From: Hyphomicrobium sp. NDB2Meth4
GTDB taxonomy: Bacteria > Pseudomonadota > Alphaproteobacteria > Rhizobiales > Hyphomicrobiaceae
DNA: 64,000 bases
Assembly: GCF_900117445.1 (NCBI RefSeq)
Contig: NZ_FPEJ01000006.1
Location: 62,001-126,000 of the forward strand
Direction of reading: 5' to 3'
Part shown: piece after piece, positions 16,107-24,888 of the stretch
Layout: each line of letters begins with the position of its first letter
Numbering within the stretch: position 1 is the stretch's first letter
Translations under genes and position numbers: made by a program
Notes under the pieces: generated by a model
The model's input: only the letters and a program-made list of their open reading frames with translations
Told to the model about the DNA's origin: nothing
Databases searched by the model: none

Positions 16107-19031
16107 ATGTCCAACAACAAGATGCTTATCGACGCCACGCATCCGGAAGAGACCCGGGTCGTGGTGCTCCGCAACGGCCGCGTAGAGGAATTCGACTTCG
16201 AATCCGCTGCCCGCAAGCTGCTGCGGGGCAATATCTACCTCGCCAAGGTGACGCGCGTTGAGCCGTCCCTGCAGGCAGCATTCGTCGAGTACGGCGGGAA
16301 CCGGCACGGCTTCCTCGCCTTCAACGAAATCCATCCCGACTACTACCAGATCCCCATGGCCGACCGGCAGGCTCTCCTCGATGAGGAAGCGGCTGCGGAA
16401 GCCGAGGAGGAGGCTGCTGCCGACGCGCACGCCGAGGCGCTGGCGCGTCGCCGCGCGGCCTCCAAGCCCAGTTCGTCCAGCGAGGACGACGATGCGTCCG
16501 ACAACGTCGACGATATCGGCTCGCACGAGGACGACGACGATCAGCACGGGGACGAGTCGGAAGGCGACGACGACGGCGACCACCACGAGCATCACACCAT
16601 CGCCGAGGCGGTCGTTGCCGATGAGCGGATCGTCGCCGAGCCTCACTCGCACGGTCACGAGAACGGCTCGGATGTAGCCGCCAACGAGAACACGGTCGAA
16701 GGCCAGAGCGCCGAGGCAGCCGCCGACAGCGCCTCCGCTTCGGAAGGTGAAGAGGCTTCGGTACGCGAAGTCGCCAGCACCAGCCCGGCTCCCGAGCAGG
16801 TGTCGACGGGCGAGGACGCGCTCGAGGAACTGCCTTCGCGCCCGCGCCGTCGCCCGCGCAGCTACAAGATTCAGGAAGTCATCAAGCGCCGCCAGGTGAT
16901 CCTGGTTCAGGTGGTCAAGGAAGAGCGCGGCAACAAGGGTGCAGCGCTGACGACGTATCTGTCGCTCGCCGGCCGCTACACGGTGCTGATGCCGAACACC
17001 GCACGGGGCGGCGGCATCTCGCGCAAGATCACTCAGCCGCAGGATCGAAAGCGCCTCAAGGCCATCGCCGCAGAGCTGGAAGTGCCGGAGGGCATGGGGC
17101 TGATCATCCGCACGGCGGGTGCCTCGCGCACGTCGCAGGAGATCAAGCGCGACTTCGAATACCTGCTGCGCTTGTGGGAGAGCGTGCGCGACCTCACCTT
17201 GCAGAGCCAGGCGCCGAGCCTCGTCTACGAGGAAGGCAACCTCATCAAGCGCTCGATCCGCGACCTCTATAACAAGGATGTCGAGGAAGTGGTGGTCGCC
17301 GGCGGGGAAGCGCACCGCGAGGCGAAGGACTTCATGCGCATGCTCATGCCGAGCCATGCGAAGAATGTCATCCAATATCAGGAGCCGGAACCGCTCTTCA
17401 CGCGCTATCAGATCGAGCGGCAGCTGAACGCGATGTTCAGCCCGTACGTGACGCTGCGTTCGGGCGGCTATCTGGTGATCAACCAGACCGAGGCGCTGGT
17501 CGCCATCGACGTCAACTCGGGCAAGGCTACCCGCGAGTTCTCGATCGAGGAAACCGCGTATCATACGAACCTCGAGGCCGCGGACGAGATCGCCCGGCAG
17601 CTCAAGCTGCGCGACCTTGCAGGCCTCATCGTCGTAGACTTCATCGACATGGAGGAGAAGCGCAACAACCGCGCCGTTGAGCGGCGGTTGAAGGAAGCGC
17701 TTCGGTTCGATCGCGCCCGCATCCAGGTGGGGCGGATCAGTCATTTCGGCCTTTTGGAGATGTCGCGGCAGAGGCTGCGCACGGGCGTTCTCGAAGGCTC
17801 GACCTCGCAGTGCCCGCACTGCCAGGGCACAGGCATCATTCGCTCGACGGAAAGCGTTGCGCTCGCGGTCCTGCGTGGCCTCGAAGACGCGATCATGTCC
17901 GGCACGCGCGCGCCGCTTACCGCCACGACGACGCCGGCGGTGGCGCTCTACATCCTCAATAACAAGCGTCCATTCATCAACGATATGGAGACGCGGCTCG
18001 GGCTGCCGATCATCGTCACCGGATCAGACAAGCTCGCGGGCGCGAACTTTACCATCGAGAAGGGCGCTGCTCCGGCTCAGCTTCCGCGCCGTATCGAGCG
18101 CAACGTCGTCAACATGGAATCGGGCTTCGAGGGCGAAGACGAGGGCGGCGTCTATGAAGTGCGCGAGGCACGCGAGCCGCGCGATGAGGCTGCGCCTGAT
18201 CACGATGGCGAGCAGCGCTCCGGCGAACAGGGCAACGGATCGCGTCGACGCCGCCGGCGCCGGCGTGGTGGCCGTCGCGATCGCGATGAGAACGGCGCAC
18301 GTTTTTCGGATGAAGGCCGCGGCAACGTCGAGGACGTGCCGTTCGACGACGAAGACGGCGACGGCGCCGTAGCTCTCGCGAACGGACACGACCATGATCA
18401 CGATCATGATCATGAGGCGGGCCATGAGCATTCCGCCGGCGAGCACACGGGTGAGCCGAACGGCCAGGAAGAAGGCGAGCGCCCGCGTGGACGCAGCCGC
18501 CGCAGAGGTCGCCGTGGTGGCCGCCGCGGTCGCGAACGGGCAGAGCGTCACGGTGAGATGCAGGCTGGCGAGCAGTCCGAGGACGGGGCGCCGGAAGACG
18601 ACGTCCAGGTTGCAGGCCTCGGCGAGCAGCCCACCATCGGCGAGAACCTGCCGTCGTACGAGGTGCATTCCGACGCGCGTGAACCCGAGACGCCGGGTCA
18701 CGAGGAAGCGATTGCGGACTTCGCGAGCCTTCCCGCCGACGGCAATGACGACATTCCAGCGAAGGAAGTGCAGCGCGAAGTGGCCGCTCCGGCACCTAGC
18801 GCGGCCAGCGACGAGACTATTGTCGAAGCTGAGGTTGCTGATGAACCCGCGGCAGAGGAAGCACCTGCGCCTGTGCGTGCTGCCCGCCGCCGCCGCACCG
18901 AGTCGAGCGAGCCGCGCCTGGAGCGGATCGTGGTTGGACGCGGAGATGGCGAGGAAGCTGTGACCGAGGAGGCTGCCGCCTCTGCGGCGCCGGCACGCAA
19001 GGGCTGGTGGCAACGCAAGCTCGGCGGCTGA
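16107..19031 (+). CDS. rne: Ribonuclease E
   Basis: Endoribonuclease and degradosome scaffold, 974 residues. The start MSNNKMLIDATHPEETRVVV (first 20 residues) is typical of alphaproteobacterial RNase E. The S1 domain is split by an acidic, Asp/Glu/His-rich insertion at about residues 92-250. The catalytic domain has metal-binding Asp468 (VAIDVNSG) and Asp511 (VVDFIDM), 43 apart as in E. coli, and the zinc-link CPHC at 569-572. The C-terminal half is disordered: Arg-rich RNA-binding blocks, an alternating His-Asp run at about 757-772, more Arg/Gly, and a basic end (KGWWQRKLGG). It ends 30 bases before a strong terminator. Confidence 0.96.
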   Translation: MSNNKMLIDATHPEETRVVVLRNGRVEEFDFESAARKLLRGNIYLAKVTRVEPSLQAAFVEYGGNRHGFLAFNEIHPDYYQIPMADRQALLDEEAAAEAEEEAAADAHAEALARRRAASKPSSSSEDDDASDNVDDIGSHEDDDDQHGDESEGDDDGDHHEHHTIAEAVVADERIVAEPHSHGHENGSDVAANENTVEGQSAEAAADSASASEGEEASVREVASTSPAPEQVSTGEDALEELPSRPRRRPRSYKIQEVIKRRQVILVQVVKEERGNKGAALTTYLSLAGRYTVLMPNTARGGGISRKITQPQDRKRLKAIAAELEVPEGMGLIIRTAGASRTSQEIKRDFEYLLRLWESVRDLTLQSQAPSLVYEEGNLIKRSIRDLYNKDVEEVVVAGGEAHREAKDFMRMLMPSHAKNVIQYQEPEPLFTRYQIERQLNAMFSPYVTLRSGGYLVINQTEALVAIDVNSGKATREFSIEETAYHTNLEAADEIARQLKLRDLAGLIVVDFIDMEEKRNNRAVERRLKEALRFDRARIQVGRISHFGLLEMSRQRLRTGVLEGSTSQCPHCQGTGIIRSTESVALAVLRGLEDAIMSGTRAPLTATTTPAVALYILNNKRPFINDMETRLGLPIIVTGSDKLAGANFTIEKGAAPAQLPRRIERNVVNMESGFEGEDEGGVYEVREAREPRDEAAPDHDGEQRSGEQGNGSRRRRRRRRGGRRDRDENGARFSDEGRGNVEDVPFDDEDGDGAVALANGHDHDHDHDHEAGHEHSAGEHTGEPNGQEEGERPRGRSRRRGRRGGRRGRERAERHGEMQAGEQSEDGAPEDDVQVAGLGEQPTIGENLPSYEVHSDAREPETPGHEEAIADFASLPADGNDDIPAKEVQREVAAPAPSAASDETIVEAEVADEPAAEEAPAPVRAARRRRTESSEPRLERIVVGRGDGEEAVTEEAAASAAPARKGWWQRKLGG

Positions 19032-19060
19032 TCTGGCGCGGCGAGTTCGTGAAACATGAA

Positions 19061-19092
19061 AGGGCCGGAGCGATGCTCCGGCCCTTCTTATT
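19061..19092. terminator. Rho-independent terminator, rne and Spy-like gene
   Basis: AGGGCCGGAGC and GCTCCGGCCCT form a perfect 11-bp stem with a GAT loop, followed by TTCTTATTT. It lies between convergent genes; the A-containing left flank gives weaker termination in the other direction. Confidence 0.85.
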
Positions 19093-19111
19093 TGGTGATC
19101 GCTGCAGTGCG

Positions 19112-19723
19112 TCAGTCGGCCATCGGGCCACCGTGATCACCGTGCGGGCCGTGACCGCGGAAGCCGCCTTTCATGGCGCAGCGCGGACCCTTATGACCGC
19201 CCTTGCCTTCACCGAAGTTGCTCAACACGCGCGAGGCGACGTCTTTCTGCTCTTCGCTGAAGGATGCGTAGAGCGGTTTCAGAACCTCGGCAAACTCCTT
19301 CGACTTGGCAGCGCGCTCGTTCAGCTTTTCGGCCTCCTTGGTCATGCGTTCGCTGCGCTTCTCGATGCGCTCGGGGAGTGCGAGCTTTTCGCCTTTTCCT
19401 TCCTCGCCCTTGGCTTTGCGCTCAGTGCGCTTGGCCTGCCACTCCTCGCGGTTCTTCTGCCGCTCGGCGAAGTTGGCGCGCATCTTCTCCTCGACGGGGG
19501 CCCAGAGCTTCTCCTGCTCGGGCGTCAGCTTCAACGCAGCCTTGGCGAAAGCGATGCGACCGTCCTCGAGGCGCGCCATGGTCTCGGGGGAGGGACCCCG
19601 ACGCGTTTCGCTCTTTTCGGCTGCGGGCTGATCACCAGCGGTGGGCTGCTGGGCGAGCACAATGGTCGCGGGGATCGTCGCTGCCATTAGTGCGACCGCG
19701 AGCGCACGTGAAATTTTGTTCAT
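19112..19723 (-). CDS. Spy/CpxP family periplasmic protein (LTxxQ motif)
   Basis: A 203-residue exported protein with an N-terminal signal (ALMAATIPATIVLAQQ). It carries the LTPEQEKLW version of the LTxxQ motif and a long charged helical body, as in Spy and CpxP, periplasmic chaperones or sensors of envelope stress. The tail is rich in His and Gly (GHGPHGDHGG), which may bind metal. No two-component genes sit beside it. Family placement rests on the motif and composition. Confidence 0.75.
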   Translation of the reverse strand: MNKISRALAVALMAATIPATIVLAQQPTAGDQPAAEKSETRRGPSPETMARLEDGRIAFAKAALKLTPEQEKLWAPVEEKMRANFAERQKNREEWQAKRTERKAKGEEGKGEKLALPERIEKRSERMTKEAEKLNERAAKSKEFAEVLKPLYASFSEEQKDVASRVLSNFGEGKGGHKGPRCAMKGGFRGHGPHGDHGGPMAD

Positions 19724-19827
19724 GGAATTGGCTCCTAATCTGTTTCAGCAGCAGCACTGGCTTTGCGCCGCTGTTGAGCAAACAACGGCGGCGCAAAGCG
19801 CAATCCGTCGGAGCAATTTCTGGGCGG

Positions 19828-21042
19828 TTAGCGTTGCTGAGCCCACTGCTGCAGGCGCTTTGCAGCTTCGGCCATGTTGGCGGTGGTTCCGGCATAGGAA
19901 AAGCGCAGGAAGCGATTGCCGCGCTCTGAGTCAAAGTCGACGCCCGGGGTCACGGCGACGCCCGCTTCATCAAGAATGCGGCGGCACAGCATCGCAGCAT
20001 CGTCGGTGATGTGGCTGACGTCGCTGTAAAGATAGAAAGCTCCATCGGCGGGCGCGAAGTTTTCAAAGCCGGCCTTTGGCAACTCGTTGAGCAGCAATTC
20101 GCGATTGGCTGCATAGACGCGCCGGTTGGCTTCGAGTTCCTCGCCCGCAGAGAACGCTCCGAGGGCTGCGACTTGGGCGATGGCGGGCGGCGAGATGTAA
20201 AGGTTCTGCGCGAGGCGTTCGACGCTGGCGACAAGACTCTGCGGCACGACCATCCAGCCGACGCGCCAGCCGGTCATCGAGAAGTATTTGGAAAAGCTAT
20301 TGATGACGATCGCGTCGTTGCTGTGCGCCAATGCGGTGTCGGCGGGCCGCGCGTACGTCAGGCCGTGATAGATCTCATCGGAGATGAGCGCGACGTTGTT
20401 CTCACGACAGGCGCGGGCGATGCCGGCGAGGCGCTCGGCCGAGATCATCGTGCCGGTCGGATTGGCGGGACTGGCGATCAAAAGACCTCTGACGCCGTCC
20501 TTGGCTGCGCGGGCGACATCGTCCGGTGTCGGCATCCATTCATTGGCAGGCCCAGTTTCCAGCAGCACCGGCCGCTGACCGAGAGCAGTGAGGATGTGCC
20601 GGTAGCAGGGGTATCCGGGGCTCGGCAGCGCCACGGCGTCGCCGACATCGAACAGGGCGAGAAAGGCCAGCACGAAGGCGGCAGAGGAGCCACCGGTCAC
20701 GGCGATGCGCTCGGGTGGGACGCTGACGCCGTACCAGTCAGCGTAATGCTGCGCGATGCGCTCACGCAGGGCGTCGTTCCCGAGTGCCATGGTGTAGCCG
20801 AGGGTTTCGGCTTCGAGGGCGTGGCGAGCCGCTTCGCGGGCGGCTTTTGGTGCCGGTGTCCCGGGCTGGCCGACCTCCATGTGCACGATGCTGCGGCCAG
20901 CCTGCTCGGCGGCGAGTGCTGCGCGCATCACGTCCATGACAATGAAGCTGGATATGGCGCTGCGCGAAGAGGCCAGTAGCGGCATCTCCCCGGCAGCTAG
21001 CGCCGTTGTCAGCGCCAATGGGTCTATCGTGCGGTCAGCCAT
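19828..21042 (-). CDS. Class I/II pyridoxal-phosphate aminotransferase
   Basis: A 404-residue fold-type I aminotransferase. Motifs are MEVGQPGTPAP, the glycine loop TGGSSAAFVLAF, ASPANPTGTM, SDEIYHGLTY, and SFSKYFSMTGWRVGW with the PLP-binding Lys at residue 252. The closing RFSYAGT carries the carboxylate-binding Arg. The specific amino acid cannot be told. The chosen ATG has GGAAG upstream; the frame stays open 64 codons further but that stretch has no family-like sequence. It is divergent from the BepA-like gene, with 222 bases between them. Confidence 0.87.
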   Translation of the reverse strand: MADRTIDPLALTTALAAGEMPLLASSRSAISSFIVMDVMRAALAAEQAGRSIVHMEVGQPGTPAPKAAREAARHALEAETLGYTMALGNDALRERIAQHYADWYGVSVPPERIAVTGGSSAAFVLAFLALFDVGDAVALPSPGYPCYRHILTALGQRPVLLETGPANEWMPTPDDVARAAKDGVRGLLIASPANPTGTMISAERLAGIARACRENNVALISDEIYHGLTYARPADTALAHSNDAIVINSFSKYFSMTGWRVGWMVVPQSLVASVERLAQNLYISPPAIAQVAALGAFSAGEELEANRRVYAANRELLLNELPKAGFENFAPADGAFYLYSDVSHITDDAAMLCRRILDEAGVAVTPGVDFDSERGNRFLRFSYAGTTANMAEAAKRLQQWAQQR

Positions 21043-21264
21043 CCCACTTCCATTACACAAGCGTAACGTGGATTGGGGCTGCGCTGCCCCAATCCTGCCG
21101 CGGGGGGCGATATCATGCTTTGCTGCCTGACGAAATCGCTCTGCCGCATTCCGGCATATAGGCAGGTATTCCATCCGGTCCAGGCTTGCGTTGACGCCAA
21201 TCCGTGCCCTCACTAGGGTCAAGCCCGTGAGCAAAAACCTATTTCGATCAAGGTGACGTTGCCA

Positions 21265-22662
21265 ATGTCGATGCCGTCCGTGTCCAAGGCAAAGTGGAGC
21301 CGGATCGCCGTTGCAGGCGGCCTCATCGCCACCGCGATCATGGCCTCGGCATCAACGGCGTCGGCGCAGAATCTTCCGCTCATCCGCGATACGGAAATCG
21401 AAGGCGTGCTGAGCGATTACGCCAAGCCGATATTCAAGTCTGCGGGACTGGGCACGGGCCGCATCAAGATGCGCATCGTTCAGAACGATGCCTTCAACGC
21501 GTTCGTGCTCGATGGTCGGAACGTCTTCGTGCACACTGGCACGCTGATGCAGGCGAATACGCCCAACGAGGTGATCGGCGTCATCGCTCACGAAACGGGC
21601 CACATCACCGGCGGCCACATGGCAGCGCTCAGAGCCCGCATTGCCAAGGATCAGACTCGCTCGCTACTGGCACAGATTCTCGGCATCGGCCTCATCGTTG
21701 CAGGGGGCGTTGCGGGCGGCGATTCAGCCAACAGCCTGGGCGGCGCGGGCCAGGGCGTATTGTTCGGCGGCAACGAGGTGATCATGCGCTCGCTGCTGGC
21801 GGAACGGCGCCAGCAGGAATCGGCGGCTGACCAGGCTGGCCTCACCTTCCTCAACGCCACGCAGCAATCCGGGCTCGGAATGTTGACGACATTCGAGCGG
21901 TTCGCGGCGCAGGAATACATTTCGGATGCGCAGAAGGAAGCGTTCGCGCGGAGCCATCCCCTCTCGACCGACCGACTTGCGCGGCTGCGCACGCTCGTCG
22001 AGACGAGCCCATACTACAGCAAGAAGGATGCACCGGAGCTGCAGCTTCGGCACGACCTGATGCGCGCCAAGCTGTCGGGCTATCTGGAAAAGCCGCAGGT
22101 GGTGTTCAATCGTTATCCCGAGAGCGATCAGTCGCTGCCGGCACGCTACGCGCGCGCCTTGGCGCGGTTCTTCCAAGGTGGCCCAGGCGCGCTCGAAGCA
22201 TCGCTGGCTCAAGTCGACGGCCTCATCGCCTCCAAGCCGAACTTTCCATACTTCTGGGAGGTCAAGGGCGACCTGCTGATGCGATCCGGGCGCAACAGAG
22301 AGGCGATCGCTCCGCTGCGGCAAGCATTGAAGCTCGATCCCAGCGCGAGCCTCATCCGGGTGCAGCTGGCAGGAGCCCTGCAGGAGGATGCGAGCCCCGC
22401 GGCGGTGAACGAAGCCGTTGCGCTTTTGCGTAAGTCCTTGGTAGACGACGAAAATTCTCGCGCCTTTCGTCTTTTGGCCAACAGCTATTATAAGCAGGGC
22501 AAGCGACCGGAGGCTGACGCGATGATCGCGCAAGCCTATTTCCTGGAAGGTGATCTCAAGCAGGCGCAGCTGTTCGCGAAACGCGCTCAAACGAAATTGC
22601 CCCAAGGGACCCCGGAGTGGCTGAAGAACGACGACATCATCAACTATAAACCTCAGACCTGA
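21265..22662 (+). CDS. M48 family metalloprotease with TPR region (BepA/YfgC-like)
   Basis: About 465 residues. A signal peptide (ending SASTASAQN) leads to an M48 zinc protease domain with HETGH at residues 109-113 and the downstream Glu ligand in QQESAADQAG. The last 200 residues are TPR-like helices (YFWEVKGDLLMRSGRN). BepA-type proteins degrade or assist folding of outer-membrane beta-barrels such as LptD. The ATG at 21265 is preferred over a GTG 12 bases earlier because AGGTGA lies 8 bases before it. It heads a rightward run with the DsbA-like gene. Confidence 0.88.
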   Translation: MSMPSVSKAKWSRIAVAGGLIATAIMASASTASAQNLPLIRDTEIEGVLSDYAKPIFKSAGLGTGRIKMRIVQNDAFNAFVLDGRNVFVHTGTLMQANTPNEVIGVIAHETGHITGGHMAALRARIAKDQTRSLLAQILGIGLIVAGGVAGGDSANSLGGAGQGVLFGGNEVIMRSLLAERRQQESAADQAGLTFLNATQQSGLGMLTTFERFAAQEYISDAQKEAFARSHPLSTDRLARLRTLVETSPYYSKKDAPELQLRHDLMRAKLSGYLEKPQVVFNRYPESDQSLPARYARALARFFQGGPGALEASLAQVDGLIASKPNFPYFWEVKGDLLMRSGRNREAIAPLRQALKLDPSASLIRVQLAGALQEDASPAAVNEAVALLRKSLVDDENSRAFRLLANSYYKQGKRPEADAMIAQAYFLEGDLKQAQLFAKRAQTKLPQGTPEWLKNDDIINYKPQT

Positions 22663-22721
22663 TCGCCGTTTGCTCAAACGAGCCGCGTACTGCGACAGCT
22701 TCCCTTAGAAGGCCAGACCGA

Positions 22722-23630
22722 ATGTCCGCAAACTCCCGCCCCTCGCTGCTGCGCACGCTTACCGAGCAGCGCGCTACGTGGCTTGTCATTCCCGCCGTAG
22801 CGCTGCTGGGCGCGCTGGTGCTGCTGGGAAATTTTGCTGCGACACCGCAAAAGGTCAGCGAAGCCGTAGCCGCCGAGGCTACCGCTCCGGCCGGGCCTGC
22901 ATCGCCGGTGAAGGTGGCGGAGGCGCCAACGCCGCCGCCGGTCAATTTCACGCCCGAGCAGAAGAAAGAGCTCGAGAAGATCATCAAGAATTACCTGATC
23001 AACAATCCGGAAGTGTTCCTCGAGGCGCAGTCGGCGCTGGAGGCCAAGATGGAGAAAGAGCAGGCGGAAAAGCTGAAGACGGCGATCGCTGAAAATGCGC
23101 GCGACATCTATCGCGATCCGGTGGCCGATGTAGCCGGCAACCCGGATGGCGACATCACCGTCGTCGAGTTCTTCGACTACAACTGCGGCTACTGCAAACG
23201 CGGCCTGCACGACGTGATCAAGCTGGTGGAGAGCGACCCCAAGGTGCGGGTCGTGTTCAAGGAGCTGCCGATCCTCTCGAAGGGCTCGGAGGAAGCCTCA
23301 CGCGTCGCCATCGCCGCCGGGCGCCAGGGCAAGTACTGGGACATGCACAAGGCGATGCTGGAAGCCAAGGGCGTGATGAACGAGGCAAACGCGCTGGCGA
23401 TCGCCTCCAAGCTCGGGCTCGACATCGAGAAGCTCAAGAAGGACATGGCGTCGGCGGACGTCGAGGCGGAGATCAAGAAGTCGGAGGCTCTGGCCAAGAA
23501 GATGGGCGTCAACGGCACGCCGCACTTCCTCGTCGGCGACCGCTCGATCCCGGGCGCCCCGGAAGACCTCTATGACCAGCTCGAGAAGCATGTGACGGAA
23601 CTGCGCAAATCCGGCTGCTCGTACTGCTGA
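22722..23630 (+). CDS. DsbA family thiol-disulfide oxidoreductase
   Basis: A 302-residue membrane-anchored or exported protein. A hydrophobic segment at about residues 24-43 is followed by an Ala/Pro linker, a short helical part (FTPEQKKELEKIIKNYL) and a thioredoxin-fold domain. The active site is CGYC at residues 155-158 in FFDYNCGYCKR, and the cis-Pro loop is VNGTPHFLVGD. The arrangement matches alphaproteobacterial DsbA/ScsC-like proteins that oxidise or isomerise periplasmic disulfides. It follows the BepA-like gene by 59 bases and precedes aroQ by 179. Confidence 0.88.
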   Translation: MSANSRPSLLRTLTEQRATWLVIPAVALLGALVLLGNFAATPQKVSEAVAAEATAPAGPASPVKVAEAPTPPPVNFTPEQKKELEKIIKNYLINNPEVFLEAQSALEAKMEKEQAEKLKTAIAENARDIYRDPVADVAGNPDGDITVVEFFDYNCGYCKRGLHDVIKLVESDPKVRVVFKELPILSKGSEEASRVAIAAGRQGKYWDMHKAMLEAKGVMNEANALAIASKLGLDIEKLKKDMASADVEAEIKKSEALAKKMGVNGTPHFLVGDRSIPGAPEDLYDQLEKHVTELRKSGCSYC

Positions 23631-23809
23631 GGCGGGCCGAGCAGGGTGGCTTGCGGCTTTTTTACCCAATTGAACGAATGCCTTAGCGGTTTCATGCGCG
23701 GAAACCGCTGGCTCCCTTCCGCGCTCGCGGGAAAGCTGGTAGATGGGGGTGCCGTCCGCCCCAGAGCCGGTATTAAACCGGTGTCTTTGCAGGCGGCAGC
23801 AGGGACCTC

Positions 23810-24262
23810 ATGACAAAGCCGATTTACGTCCTCAACGGACCCAACCTGAACATGCTGGGACTTCGGGAGCCCGCCGTTTACGGTACGGACACGCTTGATG
23901 ATGTGCGTCGGAAGGCCGAGGCCCGGGCCAAGGCATTGTCGCTGACCATTGATTTTCGCCAGTCGAACCTCGAAGGCGAACTCGTTGGCTGGATTCAGGA
24001 GGCGCGCGACAAGGCCGCCGCCATCATCCTCAACGCTGGTGCCTATTCTCACACGTCGATCGCACTGCTCGATGCGCTGCAAGCGGCTGAGCTGCCGGTG
24101 ATCGAGGTGCACCTTTCAAATATATTCCGTCGCGAGCCGTACCGGCAGCACTCCTACATCTCCCTCGGAGCCAAGGGCGTCATTTGCGGCCTCGGTGCCA
24201 AGGGATATGAGCTGGCGCTGGAGGCTATGGCAGACTTGCTCTCGGCATCCCGCCGTGGGTAG
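23810..24262 (+). CDS. aroQ: Type II 3-dehydroquinate dehydratase
   Basis: Shikimate pathway enzyme that removes water from 3-dehydroquinate. The 150 residues show the family signature [18 protein letters not shown] with catalytic Tyr24, [16 protein letters not shown], and [17 protein letters not shown] with the conserved His. Length is normal. It sits upstream of accB and accC, a conserved grouping in alphaproteobacteria. Confidence 0.95.
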   Translation: MTKPIYVLNGPNLNMLGLREPAVYGTDTLDDVRRKAEARAKALSLTIDFRQSNLEGELVGWIQEARDKAAAIILNAGAYSHTSIALLDALQAAELPVIEVHLSNIFRREPYRQHSYISLGAKGVICGLGAKGYELALEAMADLLSASRRG

Positions 24263-24317
24263 GGCCAGCAGGGGCAGCGAGCGGAAAGTGAAGCCGCACA
24301 AGAAGGAAAAGCAGAGC

Positions 24318-24788
24318 ATGACCGCCAAGGATCAGGGCGAGACCTCGGGAGACGAACAGCGCTTGATCCGGCAGCTCGCGGAGCTGCTCAACGAGACTGG
24401 CCTTTCCGAAATCGAGATTGAGAAGAGCGGGCTGAAGGTTCGCGTCGCGCGCACTCTCAATGTGCAGTCGACGATTGCCGCCGTGCCTGCCGCGGCGATG
24501 GCCGCCGGTCCCGCGCCAGTCGCTGCCGCCAAGCCGGCTGATCCTTCCAAGCATCCCGGCGTCGTCAAGTCGCCGATGGTGGGCACGGCCTACCGCTCAC
24601 CAGAGCCGGGCGCTCCGACGTTCATCGAAGTGGGTGCGCAGGTCTCGCAGGGCGACACCCTGTTCATCATCGAAGCCATGAAGACGATGAACCAGATTCC
24701 GGCTCCGCACGCCGGCAAGGTCACGGCGATCCTGATCGAGAACGGTCAGCCGGTCGAGTTCGGCGAGCCACTCGTCATCATCGAATAA
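24318..24788 (+). CDS. accB: Acetyl-CoA carboxylase biotin carboxyl carrier protein
   Basis: BCCP carries the biotin of acetyl-CoA carboxylase in fatty acid synthesis. The 156 residues have a short N-terminal domain, an Ala/Pro-rich linker ([17 protein letters not shown]) and a biotinyl domain with IEAMKTMN; Lys122 is the biotinylation site. The ATG at 24318 is used: it follows AAGAAGGAAAAG, and a further upstream frame overlaps aroQ. It lies 55 bases after aroQ and is separated from accC by a repeat-filled gap of 100 bases. Confidence 0.94.
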   Translation: MTAKDQGETSGDEQRLIRQLAELLNETGLSEIEIEKSGLKVRVARTLNVQSTIAAVPAAAMAAGPAPVAAAKPADPSKHPGVVKSPMVGTAYRSPEPGAPTFIEVGAQVSQGDTLFIIEAMKTMNQIPAPHAGKVTAILIENGQPVEFGEPLVIIE

Positions 24789-24799
24789 AAGGAGAGCGG

Positions 24800-24880
24800 C
24801 AGTGGGCAATGGGCAGTAGGCAGCGAGGATTTGGCCAGCGCGCCGATCACCAACTGCCTATTGCCCACTGCCTACTGCCC
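24800..24880. repeat. Inverted repeat of GGGCAGTAGGCAG-type units between accB and accC
   Basis: GGGCAGTAGGCAG (24811-24823) has a perfect inverted copy CTGCCTACTGCCC (24868-24880), and CAGTGGGCAAT (24800-24810) has a perfect inverted copy ATTGCCCACTG (24860-24870). The arms are built from variants of one short unit, GGCAGTRGGCARTGG, arranged in opposite orientation around a 37-base centre. It resembles short dispersed intergenic repeats. In the mRNA it could form a strong hairpin just before the accC start. Confidence 0.8.
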
Positions 24881-24888
24881 AAGAAAGA

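Noticed and set aside
15837-17819. A 660-residue minus-strand open frame over the start of rne
   Set aside because: It is antisense to the RNase E catalytic domain, has Arg/Leu/Val-rich shadow composition and no recognisable motif.
23631-23680. A terminator after the DsbA-like gene (GGCTTTTTT)
   Set aside because: Only a 4-bp stem can be drawn before the T-run, too weak to call.
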